Assembly: GCF_025264625.1 (NCBI RefSeq)
Contig: NZ_CP093313.1
Location: forward strand, 3,782,001-3,846,000
Origin: Occallatibacter riparius
GTDB taxonomy: Bacteria; Acidobacteriota; Terriglobia; Terriglobales; Acidobacteriaceae
DNA: 64,000 nt
Direction of reading: 5' to 3'
How positions within the stretch are numbered: the first letter of the stretch is position 1; the number at the start of each line of letters is the position of its first letter. The notes under the pieces are model-generated. The model was not told the DNA's origin, did no database searches, and saw only the letters and a list, made by a program, of their open reading frames with translations. This document shows, piece after piece, positions 41,186 to 49,554 of this stretch. The position numbers were made by a program, and so were the translations under genes.

Positions 41186-42229
41186 ATGAGTACAGTTCTC
41201 GTCACCGGCGGCTCAGGTTTTATCGCCGGCCACTCCATCCTGCAACTGCTCGCCCAGGGCCATCAGGTCCGCACCACCGTCCGCGACCTCAAGCGCGAGA
41301 ACGACGTTCGCGCCACCCTGCGCCGCGCCGGCGCCGACCCCGGCAACCAACTCACCTTCTTCGCCGCCGATCTCAACAGCGATACCGGCTGGCCCCCGGC
41401 CGTCAGCGGTTGCGACTATGTCCTCCACGTCGCCTCCCCCTTTCCCCCCGGCGTTCCGCGCCATGAAGATGACCTCATCGTCCCCGCCCGCGAAGGAGCC
41501 CTTCGCGTCCTCCGTGCTTCTCGCGACGCTGGCGTTAAACGCGTCGTCCTTACTTCCTCTTTTGTCGCCATCGGCTACGGCCACGAGAACCACACCGCTC
41601 CATACAACGAACACGACTGGACCGACCCCAACGCCCCCGGCCTTACGGCCTACGCCAAATCCAAGACCATCGCCGAACGCGCTGCCTGGGCCTTCATCTC
41701 CCGCGAAGGGGGATCGCTTGAACTGTCCGTTATCAATCCCGTCCTCGTCTGCGGTCCGGTCCTTTCCGCGGATTACGCGGCGTCCATCATGCTCGTCCAG
41801 AAACTCATGGACGGAGCCCTGCCCGGCTGCCCGCGCCTCAATTTCGGCATTGTCGACGTCCGCGACGTTGCCGACCTCCACATCCGCGCCATGACCCGCC
41901 CCGCTGCCAACGGCGAGCGATTCCTCGGCGCCTCCGGAGACTTTATCTCCCTCCAGGAGGTGGCGAACGTCCTCAAGCAGCGCCTCGGCCCCGCGGCCCG
42001 TCGCGTACCCACCCGCGAACTGCCCAACTGGCTGGTCCGACTCTTCGCGTTCGCCGACCCATCGGTCCGCCTCATCCTGCCCGAACTGGGCAAACCGAAA
42101 AACGCCACCGGCGAAAAAGCCCGCCGCCTCCTCGGCTGGAATCCGCGTTCCCGCGAAGACGCCTTGGTCGCCACCGCCCAGAGCCTCATCGACCTCGGCC
42201 TACTGAAAGACTCCCCCCGCGCCGCGTGA
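41186..42229 (+). CDS. NAD(P)-dependent reductase of the extended SDR / dihydroflavonol-reductase type
   Basis: 347 aa. The Rossmann motif VTGGSGFIAGH starts at residue 6. The extended-SDR pattern continues with HVASPF (81-86), the catalytic Ser in VLTSSF (about 124-125) and YxxxK as Y156-AKS-K160. INPVLVCGPVLS follows. This matches aldehyde/ketone reductases related to dihydroflavonol-4-reductase and cinnamoyl-CoA reductase, which reduce carbonyl compounds with NADPH in the cytoplasm. A Shine-Dalgarno-like CAGGAG is upstream of ATG 41186. Controlled most likely by the divergent TetR regulator, which suggests a detoxification role for reactive aldehydes. Confidence 0.9.
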   Translation: MSTVLVTGGSGFIAGHSILQLLAQGHQVRTTVRDLKRENDVRATLRRAGADPGNQLTFFAADLNSDTGWPPAVSGCDYVLHVASPFPPGVPRHEDDLIVPAREGALRVLRASRDAGVKRVVLTSSFVAIGYGHENHTAPYNEHDWTDPNAPGLTAYAKSKTIAERAAWAFISREGGSLELSVINPVLVCGPVLSADYAASIMLVQKLMDGALPGCPRLNFGIVDVRDVADLHIRAMTRPAANGERFLGASGDFISLQEVANVLKQRLGPAARRVPTRELPNWLVRLFAFADPSVRLILPELGKPKNATGEKARRLLGWNPRSREDALVATAQSLIDLGLLKDSPRAA

Positions 42230-42231
42230 AG

Positions 42232-42260
42232 CCCGGGTGCCCGAAAGACGGGTGCCCGGG
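42232..42260. terminator. Convergent terminator hairpin
   Basis: CCCGGGTGCCCG-AAAGA-CGGGTGCCCGGG forms a 12-pair stem in RNA with two G-U pairs, between the reductase and the converging NADH dehydrogenase gene. Confidence 0.65.
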
Positions 42261-42285
42261 GGCCCATTCTTGGAAACCTTATCGG

Positions 42286-43683
42286 TTAGTCAGCTGCCCT
42301 CGAACCACTGACTCCAGTCTGCGCAGACACCGCCGCGGACGGTCGCGCCGGACCAGCTTCGACCTGTTCCTGCCACCCCGGTAGCCGCTGATCTCCCGTA
42401 ATCAGGCGCGCGCTCCGCGTAAAGCTGAAGTAGCTCCAAACCCATGTGAACAAAACGGCTATGCGGTTCCTGAACCCGATCAGGAAGAAGATGTGCACGG
42501 TGAGCCACGTGAACCAGGCCGGAAATCCGCCCATGTGCGCCTTGAACGGCCACTTCACATCCGCGACCGCCGACATGCGTCCGATCGTAGCCATGTCGCC
42601 CTTGTCGAAGTACCTGAAGGCGGGTCGCTTAGCCCCCTTCAGGTCGGCGCTGATCATCTTCGCGACATGATCCCCCATCTGCATTGCCGGCTGCGCCACC
42701 CCGGGAACCTGCTTCCCGTCTTGAACAAAGTGCGCCAAATCGCCCAAAACAAACACATTAGCCAGATTGGCTGGATTGAGTTGATCGTCTACGATCACGC
42801 ATCCGCGCTTATCCGTCTCCCCTCCCAGCATCTTGCCCAGCGGCGAAGCCTGCACACCCGCCGCCCAAAGAATGACCGCAGCCTCAAGCTTTCCAAGAGG
42901 ACGCGGCCCACCAGTCTCGACCCAGCCAGGCTCAATTCCCGTCACGTGGCACCCCAGGTGGACCTCAACCCCCAGGGCCTCCAACTCCTTCTGCGCCTTT
43001 GCACTCAGATCCGGCGGATACGCAGCCAGCAGCCGCTCACCGCCATCGAGCAGCAAAACCTTTGCTTTCTGCGGATTGATGTGCCGGAAGTCGTGCTTCA
43101 TGTAGTACTGCGCAATGTCGCGGATCGCGCCCGCAAGCTCCACGCCCGTGGGTCCGCCGCCAATCACCACGAAATTCAGCGGCGGATGCCACCCGTGCTC
43201 CTGCATGTGCCGCTCTGCTAATTCGAAAGCCAGCAACACCCTCCGGCGAATCTCCGTAGCATCCTCAACCGTCTTCAAACCCGGCGCAGCGGCTGACCAC
43301 TCTTCGTGCCCGAAATAAGAGTGCGTAGATCCCGCTGCCACGACGAGATAGTCATAAGGAATCTGCGCGCCGCTCTTCAGTGCCACCGACTGCTTCAATG
43401 TATCGATCCCAATCACCTCATCCATCAGAACTTGCGTGTTCTTCTGGTGCCGCACAATGCTGCGGATGGGCGATGCTATGTCGGCCGGGGATAGAACCGC
43501 CAAAGCCACTTGATACAGAAGGGGCTGGAACGTGTGATGGTTGCGACGATCAATGATCGTAACCTCGACGGGAAGATGAGCCAGCGATTTCGCGGCGTGG
43601 ATGCCGCCAAAGCCGCCTCCGATAATGACCACACGCGGCTGTTTGCCCGGAAGTTGTTGAAGCGGTTGAGCTAACTGTGTCAC
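42286..43683 (-). CDS. Type II NADH dehydrogenase (NDH-2)
   Basis: 465 aa. FAD-binding GGGFGGIHAAKSLAHLP starts near residue 22, and the NADH fold has VVIGGGPTGVELAGAI near 173-188. The NDH-2 quinone-site region HHTFQPLLYQVALAVL is conserved. The C-terminal helix pair (WFTWLTVHIFFLIGFRNRIA, LFTWVWSYFSF) anchors the enzyme to the inner membrane. It oxidises NADH and reduces quinone without pumping protons. Members may instead use NADPH or be sulfide:quinone-like, but there is no conserved Cys pair for that. Transcribed alone from a region upstream of the ABC/two-component module. Confidence 0.92.
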   Translation of the reverse strand: MTQLAQPLQQLPGKQPRVVIIGGGFGGIHAAKSLAHLPVEVTIIDRRNHHTFQPLLYQVALAVLSPADIASPIRSIVRHQKNTQVLMDEVIGIDTLKQSVALKSGAQIPYDYLVVAAGSTHSYFGHEEWSAAAPGLKTVEDATEIRRRVLLAFELAERHMQEHGWHPPLNFVVIGGGPTGVELAGAIRDIAQYYMKHDFRHINPQKAKVLLLDGGERLLAAYPPDLSAKAQKELEALGVEVHLGCHVTGIEPGWVETGGPRPLGKLEAAVILWAAGVQASPLGKMLGGETDKRGCVIVDDQLNPANLANVFVLGDLAHFVQDGKQVPGVAQPAMQMGDHVAKMISADLKGAKRPAFRYFDKGDMATIGRMSAVADVKWPFKAHMGGFPAWFTWLTVHIFFLIGFRNRIAVLFTWVWSYFSFTRSARLITGDQRLPGWQEQVEAGPARPSAAVSAQTGVSGSRAAD

Positions 43684-43864
43684 AGCGCGCCTCGCTTTCT
43701 ACCTATTGCAGATGCGCCAACATGCGAATTGGTTCAAATGCCTTTTAGCAACATGACATCTGTCACATCCGAATCGTGACATTCTCCACTGGGTCTGCGC
43801 CCGCTTCCACGCGATCCTGTCTTTGCCGCTGGAGGCTGACTCCGAGTGGCAAAGAGGAGACGCG

Positions 43865-44830
43865 ATGGCGACAGCCGATGTTTATCCTTCGCAGAGTTCC
43901 ATAAGTGCCGCAGCGTGGACCGGTCCTAACGCCACGGTCGCGAACCTGCACTCCGTCACCAAGAAGTATGGAAAGACGACGGCGCTGGACAACTTTTCCT
44001 TCCGGCTCGCGCCCGGTGAAGTGGTCACGCTGCTTGGTCCCAATGGCGCCGGAAAAACCACCGCCGTCCGGCTCCTTCTGGGGCTCATCGCACCCAACGC
44101 AGGAGCGGTCAGCGTCCTCGGCCGCGATCCCCGCGACGCCGATGCCCGCACCCGCACCGGCGCGATGCTGCAGGTGGCGCGCGTGCCGGAAGTGCTTCGG
44201 GTTCGCGAACTCATCGACCTGTTCCGCAGCTACTACCCCCAGCCGCTGCCGACAAAAGAAATCGTCCGCATCGCCAAGCTCGAAGGCCTGGAAAACCGCC
44301 TCTTCGGCAAGCTATCCGGCGGCCAGCGCCAGCGGACGCTTTTCGGTCTGGCCATCTGCGGCAATCCCGACCTGGTCTTCCTCGACGAGCCCACCACCGG
44401 CATGGACATCGAGTCGCGCCGCGCGCTCTGGGACGAGGTCCGAGCGCTCTCCGCTGCCGGAAAGGCCGTCCTGCTCACGACGCACTACCTCGAAGAAGCC
44501 GACGTGCTCGCGACGCGCGTGGTCGTCATCAATCGCGGAAAGACAATCTGCGAAGGCACTCCGGCTGATATCCGCCGCCGCGTATCGGGCCGCCGCATTC
44601 GCTGCGTCACCCAGCTCGATCACGCGTTCCTGGCCACTCTGCCCACCGTCTCTGACGTGCGCCAGGACCGCGAGGCGGTAATCGTCACCGCGGAAGCCGC
44701 GGAGGACGTCGTCCGCGAGATGCTGCAGCGTGATCGCACCTTGAGCGGCCTCGAGATCCTGACCCCGGCTCTCGAAGACGCCTTCCTTGCCCTCACCGCC
44801 GGCCCGAAAGGAGGCCACCATGAGCGCTAA
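43865..44830 (+). CDS. ABC transporter ATP-binding protein
   Basis: 321 aa from ATG 43865, with GAGGAG 6 nt upstream (a TTG at 43823 is in frame but lacks a site). Walker A LLGPNGAGKTTA, signature KLSGGQRQRTLFGLAICG, Walker B LVFLDEPTTGMD and the His switch TTHYLEEAD are complete. This is a DRA/ABC-2 subfamily ATPase with a C-terminal extension (about 235-321). The stop overlaps the permease start by 11 nt. Together they export a small hydrophobic compound, drug or lipid. Confidence 0.94.
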   Translation: MATADVYPSQSSISAAAWTGPNATVANLHSVTKKYGKTTALDNFSFRLAPGEVVTLLGPNGAGKTTAVRLLLGLIAPNAGAVSVLGRDPRDADARTRTGAMLQVARVPEVLRVRELIDLFRSYYPQPLPTKEIVRIAKLEGLENRLFGKLSGGQRQRTLFGLAICGNPDLVFLDEPTTGMDIESRRALWDEVRALSAAGKAVLLTTHYLEEADVLATRVVVINRGKTICEGTPADIRRRVSGRRIRCVTQLDHAFLATLPTVSDVRQDREAVIVTAEAAEDVVREMLQRDRTLSGLEILTPALEDAFLALTAGPKGGHHER

Positions 44831-45602
44831 TGCCATCGCCCTGCAGCCGCCATCACGCTTAGCTTTCCTGAGCCGGATCTTCGCCAAGGAGATTCAATAC
44901 GAGTTCGTAAAAGCCCTGCGCATCAAAGCGTTCTCACTTTCGGTGCTCGGCTTCCCCATCATGTTCTATCTGCTGTTCGGCATATCCAACCGCCGTACCG
45001 ATTACGCGGTTTATCTCATGGCTAGCTACGGCTGCATGGGCGTTGTGTCCGCGGCCCTGTTCGGCATCGGCATGGGCATTTCCATGGAGCGGGCGCAGGG
45101 ATGGCTCGAATTGAAACAGGCCAGCCCCATGCCGCGCCTCGCCTACCTTGCCGCCAAGATCGTAAACGCCGCTGCGTTCGCGCTCATCATCGAGATAGTC
45201 CTCATCGCTCTCGCGCTTACCCTTGGAGGCGCGCATGTCACCGTCATCCAGGCCGTCCGGCTCATTGGAGTGGTCCTGCTGGGCTCGGTGCCCTTCGCCG
45301 CCATGGGCCTGCTGGTGAGCGTCCTGGTGCCCGCCAATTCCGCACCCGGCATTATCAACCTGATTTATCTGCCCATGTCGTTTGCTTCCGGCTTCTGGAT
45401 GCCGATCACCATGCTTCCCCATTGGCTGCAGACCATTGCACCCGCATTGCCCACCTACCACCTGGCTCAGCTGGCGCTGAACGTGATCGGCATGGCGCAA
45501 CCGGGATTGATGGCCACGCACGTGCAGGTTCTGGCTGGATATACTCTGGTGATGTTTGGAGCGGCATGGATGATCTTCAACAGGAGCGAAGCCAAGGCGT
45601 GA
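44820..45602 (+). CDS. ABC-2 type permease
   Basis: 260 aa from ATG 44820, which has AAAGGAGG at the right distance and overlaps the ATPase by 11 nt. Six membrane segments fit the ABC-2 fold; recognisable ones are FSLSVLGFPIMFYLLFGI, GCMGVVSAALFGIGMGISM and LIGVVLLGSVPFAAMGLLVS. The motif NLIYLPMSFASGFWMPITML in the last third is the ABC-2 family signature. It pairs with the upstream ATPase as a homodimeric half-transporter. The stop TGA overlaps the histidine-kinase GTG by 4 nt. Confidence 0.92.
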   Translation: MSANAIALQPPSRLAFLSRIFAKEIQYEFVKALRIKAFSLSVLGFPIMFYLLFGISNRRTDYAVYLMASYGCMGVVSAALFGIGMGISMERAQGWLELKQASPMPRLAYLAAKIVNAAAFALIIEIVLIALALTLGGAHVTVIQAVRLIGVVLLGSVPFAAMGLLVSVLVPANSAPGIINLIYLPMSFASGFWMPITMLPHWLQTIAPALPTYHLAQLALNVIGMAQPGLMATHVQVLAGYTLVMFGAAWMIFNRSEAKA

Positions 45603-46780
45603 GCGCAACCGATTCCAAATCGGACGAACCCAGGGCAGCCTTCGGCCGCAGCGTGAGACCCGCGCAAAACCTGGTGGGCAGCATTCGCAGTACCGATGCT
45701 GCCCTGCGCGAGCGCACCTTCGTCGGCATGCATCAGCATAGGCGCCGCTGGTTCGACTTCATCTGGCTCATCTATTCCGTGTTCTTCTTCATCCAGCCGG
45801 TGGAGCGGAACTCGCGCCCCTACTGGGTTCAGTTCGCGGTAGTCTACGTCGTTTTCCTTGCCCTCTACGTCGGCGTCATCTATGCCCGCTCACGCCGTAC
45901 CGCGTACCTGTTTCTGGCTGGCCTGGCAGTGCTTGGAGTCTGGTATTTCCCCATCAATCTCAGTGCGTCAGGGATTGTCGTTTACGTCGTCGCCCTTGCG
46001 CCGTTCGTAACGGACTCACTTGCTGTCTGCATCGGCATCTTCATTTCCATCTCGGGGGCCCTGATAGCCGAAGGGCTGCTCTTACACGTGAATCCATGGG
46101 CCTGGGGATTCCCGCTCTTCATCTGCCTCGCTGTCGGTTCAGCGAACACCGTGGCTGCGCAGCGAATGAGGGCGAACCAAAAACTGAGTCTGGCGCAGGA
46201 AGAAATCGAGCATCTTGCCAAGGTCGCTGAGCGCGAACGCATCGCGCGCGACCTGCACGACGTGCTCGGCCACACGCTGTCACTCGTGGTCCTGAAGTCC
46301 GAACTTGCCGGCAAACTGCTGGATCACAATCCCGAACGCGCTGGCAAGGAGATCCACGAAGTGGAGCAGATCGCGCGCACCGCTCTGGCTGAAGTCCGCG
46401 AGGCGATTCGCGGCTACCGCGCCGAGGGTCTTGCTGCCGAACTTGACCGTGCCCGGGCTACACTCGACGCCGCAGGGGTGACGCTCGACTGCGCGTCCAG
46501 CGCGCCAAAGATGCTGCCCGCACAGGAGACGGTGCTTTCGCTCATCGTCCGCGAAGCCGTGACCAACATAGTACGCCACGCGCATGCCAGCCATTGCCAC
46601 ATCTCGCTTGAACAGCGCGGCCGGCAGATCGTATTGGGAATCGAAGACGATGGCCGCGGCGGAATCCGCCAGGAAGGTAACGGCCTGCGCGGCATGCGCG
46701 AGCGCGTGGAATCCATCGAAGGCCGGTTCCATATCCTTTCGGAGAACGGGACACGGCTTGTCATCGAAGTGCCGGCATAG
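45599..46780 (+). CDS. NarL/DesK-type sensor histidine kinase
   Basis: 393 aa from GTG 45599, inside the GTGA overlap with the permease stop; AGGAG is 12 nt upstream. Residues about 50-185 hold five or six membrane segments (WFDFIWLIYSVFFFIQPV, VVYVVFLALYVGVIY). The HisKA_3 phospho-acceptor is His220 in RERIARDLHDVLGHTLSLVV. The ATPase domain has REAVTNIVRHAHASH, IEDDGRGG and GNGLRGMRERVE. This is the DesK layout, in which the membrane domain senses membrane state. Operon position makes it the likely controller or sensor of the linked ABC exporter. Confidence 0.93.
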   Translation: MSATDSKSDEPRAAFGRSVRPAQNLVGSIRSTDAALRERTFVGMHQHRRRWFDFIWLIYSVFFFIQPVERNSRPYWVQFAVVYVVFLALYVGVIYARSRRTAYLFLAGLAVLGVWYFPINLSASGIVVYVVALAPFVTDSLAVCIGIFISISGALIAEGLLLHVNPWAWGFPLFICLAVGSANTVAAQRMRANQKLSLAQEEIEHLAKVAERERIARDLHDVLGHTLSLVVLKSELAGKLLDHNPERAGKEIHEVEQIARTALAEVREAIRGYRAEGLAAELDRARATLDAAGVTLDCASSAPKMLPAQETVLSLIVREAVTNIVRHAHASHCHISLEQRGRQIVLGIEDDGRGGIRQEGNGLRGMRERVESIEGRFHILSENGTRLVIEVPA

Positions 46781-46788
46781 GTCGCGAA

Positions 46789-47403
46789 ATGATGAAGAAG
46801 ATTCAGGTGGTTCTCGCGGAAGATCAAGCCATGGTGCGCGGGGCGCTGGCAGCGCTGCTCGAAACCGAGCCCGACATCGCGGTCTGCGCCAGCGCTGCCA
46901 ACGGGCGCGAAGCGCTCACCGCCATCGCGAAGCAGAAGCCCGATGTGCTGGTCACCGATATCGAGATGCCTGAGATGACTGGCCTCACCCTCGCCGGGGA
47001 AGTCCAAAGCCGCTTTCCCGAAACAAAAGTCGTGATCCTCACCACTTTCGCGCGCCCCGGTTATCTGCGCCGTGCCCTCGACTCAGGCGCGAAAGGCTAT
47101 TTGCTGAAGGACTGCCCCTCTGCGGAACTGGCCGATGCCGTTCGCCGCGTGCATCGCGGTCTGCGCGTCATCGATCCCGGCCTGGCCGCCGAAGCCTGGG
47201 ACTCCGGCCCTGATCCGCTGACCGAACGCGAGCGCCAGATTCTGTGGCGCGCCGGCGAAGGCAAATCAAGCTCTGAGATAGCCGAAGAGCTGCATCTCTC
47301 CGAAGGCACGGTGCGCAACTACCTCTCCGAAGCCATCAGCAAACTGGGCGCTTCAAACCGAGTGGAGGCCGCGCGACTGGCTCGAGCCAAGGGTTGGCTC
47401 TGA
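46789..47403 (+). CDS. NarL/DesR-type response regulator
   Basis: 204 aa, 8 nt after the kinase stop. The receiver has acidic AED (10-12), phospho-acceptor Asp57 (LVTDIEMPEM), Thr in ILTTFARPGYL and Lys in GYLLKDCPS. The LuxR helix-turn-helix is at about 140-195 (LTERERQILWRAGEGKSSSE, LSEGTVRNYLSEAISKLGAS). With all key residues present it should be activated by the upstream kinase. Its likely target is the ABC operon upstream (region 43684-43864), giving an autoregulated export module. Confidence 0.94.
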   Translation: MMKKIQVVLAEDQAMVRGALAALLETEPDIAVCASAANGREALTAIAKQKPDVLVTDIEMPEMTGLTLAGEVQSRFPETKVVILTTFARPGYLRRALDSGAKGYLLKDCPSAELADAVRRVHRGLRVIDPGLAAEAWDSGPDPLTERERQILWRAGEGKSSSEIAEELHLSEGTVRNYLSEAISKLGASNRVEAARLARAKGWL

Positions 47404-47425
47404 TCTCCGTCGTTGCGGCCTTTAG

Positions 47426-48730
47426 TCAGGCTTCTTCGATGCCGCGCTCGAGCTTCCGCGATAAGAAGATGCTCGCGATGCAGAACCCGAAGAACAGGTA
47501 GAAGCCGGGCAGGATCTTCGAGGCATCGGTTGGGATCACCACCTGCTGAATGTTGGGCATTTGGCGCAGGCCATCCCATGAACTCGTGATGACGCCGTTG
47601 AATGCCACGAACGACATGAAGATGGCGAGCACCATGACATCGGCCATCGACCACTTCGACAACTCGAATGCAAAGATCTTTACCAGCCGGTTGGTGCGCA
47701 ATAGCACCGGCCGAATGAGACCCGCGCCCAGCGCTAGCATCTTCAGCGTGGGGAAGACAACGCTGAAGAGAATGACGAGCACGCCGACCAGCTTCATCTC
47801 TGGCCGGTCCATGTGGATGAGTGTGTCAAACACCTCAAGGACTGTCTTGCTTCGGTAGTAGAGCGATTGGTCGCGGAACTCGATGGGCGTGCCGAGCAGC
47901 GTTGCGTCCACTTTGCTGACGCGGACCTCGACTTCAAGCATGGGACTGAGTACGCCCGCGGCCGCCATGGTGATGCAGAACAGCATGAGCACTATGACAG
48001 CGCCGCGCGAAAGGCGGCCTCTGCTGGTCATCAGGAGGAGAAACGCGAGCGCCGCCGATGCGAGGACGATGAGGTAGTCACGGGTCAGTTGTGTGTCAGC
48101 CGCGGCGATTTGTTTCGAGAGAGTCGCCTCGCATGCCACGCCGTCCGCGCACCCATAACGCTTCAGGATGGCGTTGTAGGTGGTCATGTCGGTGGGGCTG
48201 AAGGTGTTCTTGACGGCGTCGGCCAGCACGCCGCGGATAGAGTCCTGAAAGCTCTTCTCGACGTCCGGCTTGGTCAACTGCGCCATCACCACGCTGGTGT
48301 ATTCGGGCACATGCGGGCGCAGCGAGGTGACGATCATATTGACGATCATCGGATTGGCGCCGGGCTTCTTCGTTTTTGGATCGGGCGCAGACATCTGCGT
48401 CTTGACGTTGTCGAGTAGCGCATACAGCGACCGCTCGACCATAGGCCGCAGGCTTTTGCTTTGCGTCTTGAGATCGAGCTTGCCCACCTGCGCCTGCAGC
48501 ATGGGCCCTATGATGTCGCGCCACTGGTCAGCGCTAAGGATGCCGTAGCGCGCATGCGTGATCTCGGCAAGATCGCTGCGGAGGTCGCGGCGCGCCGCCA
48601 GACCATCGACGGTCTTCCAACTGAACCAGATGGCCGGCAGAAGGAGAAGCGCGCCGACGGCGAGGCGAAGGGTTGAGAAAAGTGAGCGTTTGGCCGGTGC
48701 TGGAGTTGTGGGTGTGCCCGCGTCTTCCAC
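47426..48730 (-). CDS. PqiA-like (paraquat-inducible protein A) membrane protein
   Basis: 434 aa from GTG 48730; the frame stays open far upstream into the carbonic anhydrase gene, so the start is uncertain. One N-terminal membrane segment (STLRLAVGALLLLPAIWFSW) is followed by a large soluble loop (about 45-220). At least four C-terminal helices follow, with PqiA features (LVGVLVILFSVVFPTLKMLA, LSKWSMADVMVLAIFMSF). PqiA proteins work with MCE-type partners in envelope lipid traffic; no MCE gene is adjacent. The long soluble loop between the first helix and the PqiA part is unusual. Convergent with the response regulator; 43 nt downstream of the carbonic anhydrase. Confidence 0.75.
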   Translation of the reverse strand: MEDAGTPTTPAPAKRSLFSTLRLAVGALLLLPAIWFSWKTVDGLAARRDLRSDLAEITHARYGILSADQWRDIIGPMLQAQVGKLDLKTQSKSLRPMVERSLYALLDNVKTQMSAPDPKTKKPGANPMIVNMIVTSLRPHVPEYTSVVMAQLTKPDVEKSFQDSIRGVLADAVKNTFSPTDMTTYNAILKRYGCADGVACEATLSKQIAAADTQLTRDYLIVLASAALAFLLLMTSRGRLSRGAVIVLMLFCITMAAAGVLSPMLEVEVRVSKVDATLLGTPIEFRDQSLYYRSKTVLEVFDTLIHMDRPEMKLVGVLVILFSVVFPTLKMLALGAGLIRPVLLRTNRLVKIFAFELSKWSMADVMVLAIFMSFVAFNGVITSSWDGLRQMPNIQQVVIPTDASKILPGFYLFFGFCIASIFLSRKLERGIEEA

Positions 48731-48773
48731 GATGGTGACGAGTATAAAGCCCGGCTCTCGGTTGTGATGCTGG

Positions 48774-49400
48774 TCAGGCCGCGGGACCCAGCAGCGGAAC
48801 GAACCGGCGATCGCGCTCTTCGTACTGCTCGATGCGCCCGGTGAGGATGTCGTAATACCAGCCGAAGACCTGAAGCCTGCCAGCGGCGATCGCCTTTGCG
48901 ACCGTGGGATGAGACTTGAGATTGCTGAGCTGGGCCACAACGTTGCCGCGAATCAGAGAGCAGAGTTCGGCGTGGTCGCCGTCGGCAGGATTTAGCGGCT
49001 GCCGATGACTGAAGGCGCCCTCCACGTGGTCGAGCCAGCGCTTGGCGCGGGGCAGTTTTTCGACGGCCGTCCGGTTAAGAGCCGCCTTGATGGCGCCGCA
49101 GTCGGAATGGCCGCAGTTAATGATGTAGGGCACCTTGAGAACTTCCACCGCGTACTCGATCGTTGCGGAGACGCCATCGACGTCATTCATGGAAACCGGG
49201 ACGACATTGCCGATGCTGCGGCTGATGAACAGGTCGCCGGGTTCGGTGCCGAGGATGAGATCGGGGACGATGCGGGAATCAGAGCAGGTGATGAAGAGCC
49301 ACTCGGGAGCCTGGCTTTCGGCAAGCAGATGGTAGTGGCTGCGGCGTTCGGGGAAGACGTCTTTGAGGAACTTGCTATGGCCTTGGATCAGTCGTTGCAC
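48774..49400 (-). CDS. Beta-class carbonic anhydrase
   Basis: 208 aa, GTG start 49400 with TTGGAGG 8 nt upstream. Zinc ligands are Cys39 and Asp41 in CSDSR (Asp41/Arg43 dyad), His98 and Cys101 in NCGHSDCGAIKA. It interconverts CO2 and bicarbonate in the cytoplasm for anaplerosis and pH balance. All residues of the beta family are present and length is usual. Followed by the PqiA-like gene in the same direction and divergent from a secreted serine hydrolase. Confidence 0.95.
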   Translation of the reverse strand: MQRLIQGHSKFLKDVFPERRSHYHLLAESQAPEWLFITCSDSRIVPDLILGTEPGDLFISRSIGNVVPVSMNDVDGVSATIEYAVEVLKVPYIINCGHSDCGAIKAALNRTAVEKLPRAKRWLDHVEGAFSHRQPLNPADGDHAELCSLIRGNVVAQLSNLKSHPTVAKAIAAGRLQVFGWYYDILTGRIEQYEERDRRFVPLLGPAA

Positions 49401-49508
49401 GTGCGTTGACCTCCAATTTCAAGGGTAGCGCATGCAGAGTGGGCAAGTGATCGCGCGAGCGAGTGATCACCTGCCGGCGATTGGTCGGGCTCCAATCACC
49501 TGACCGCT

Positions 49509-49532
49509 TGATCACCTGATCACCTGATCACA
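49509..49532. repeat. Three tandem TGATCACC units
   Basis: TGATCACC-TGATCACC-TGATCACA, 23 bp upstream of the serine hydrolase start. Self-complementary GATC cores; a possible regulatory or slippage-prone tract. Confidence 0.6.
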
Positions 49533-49554
49533 TGGCCACCTGTATAGTGGGGCC

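Noticed and set aside
49501..49540. CRISPR-like array of short repeats
   Set aside because: Only three 8-bp units without spacers and no cas genes; a simple tandem repeat. No CRISPR array seen in the window.
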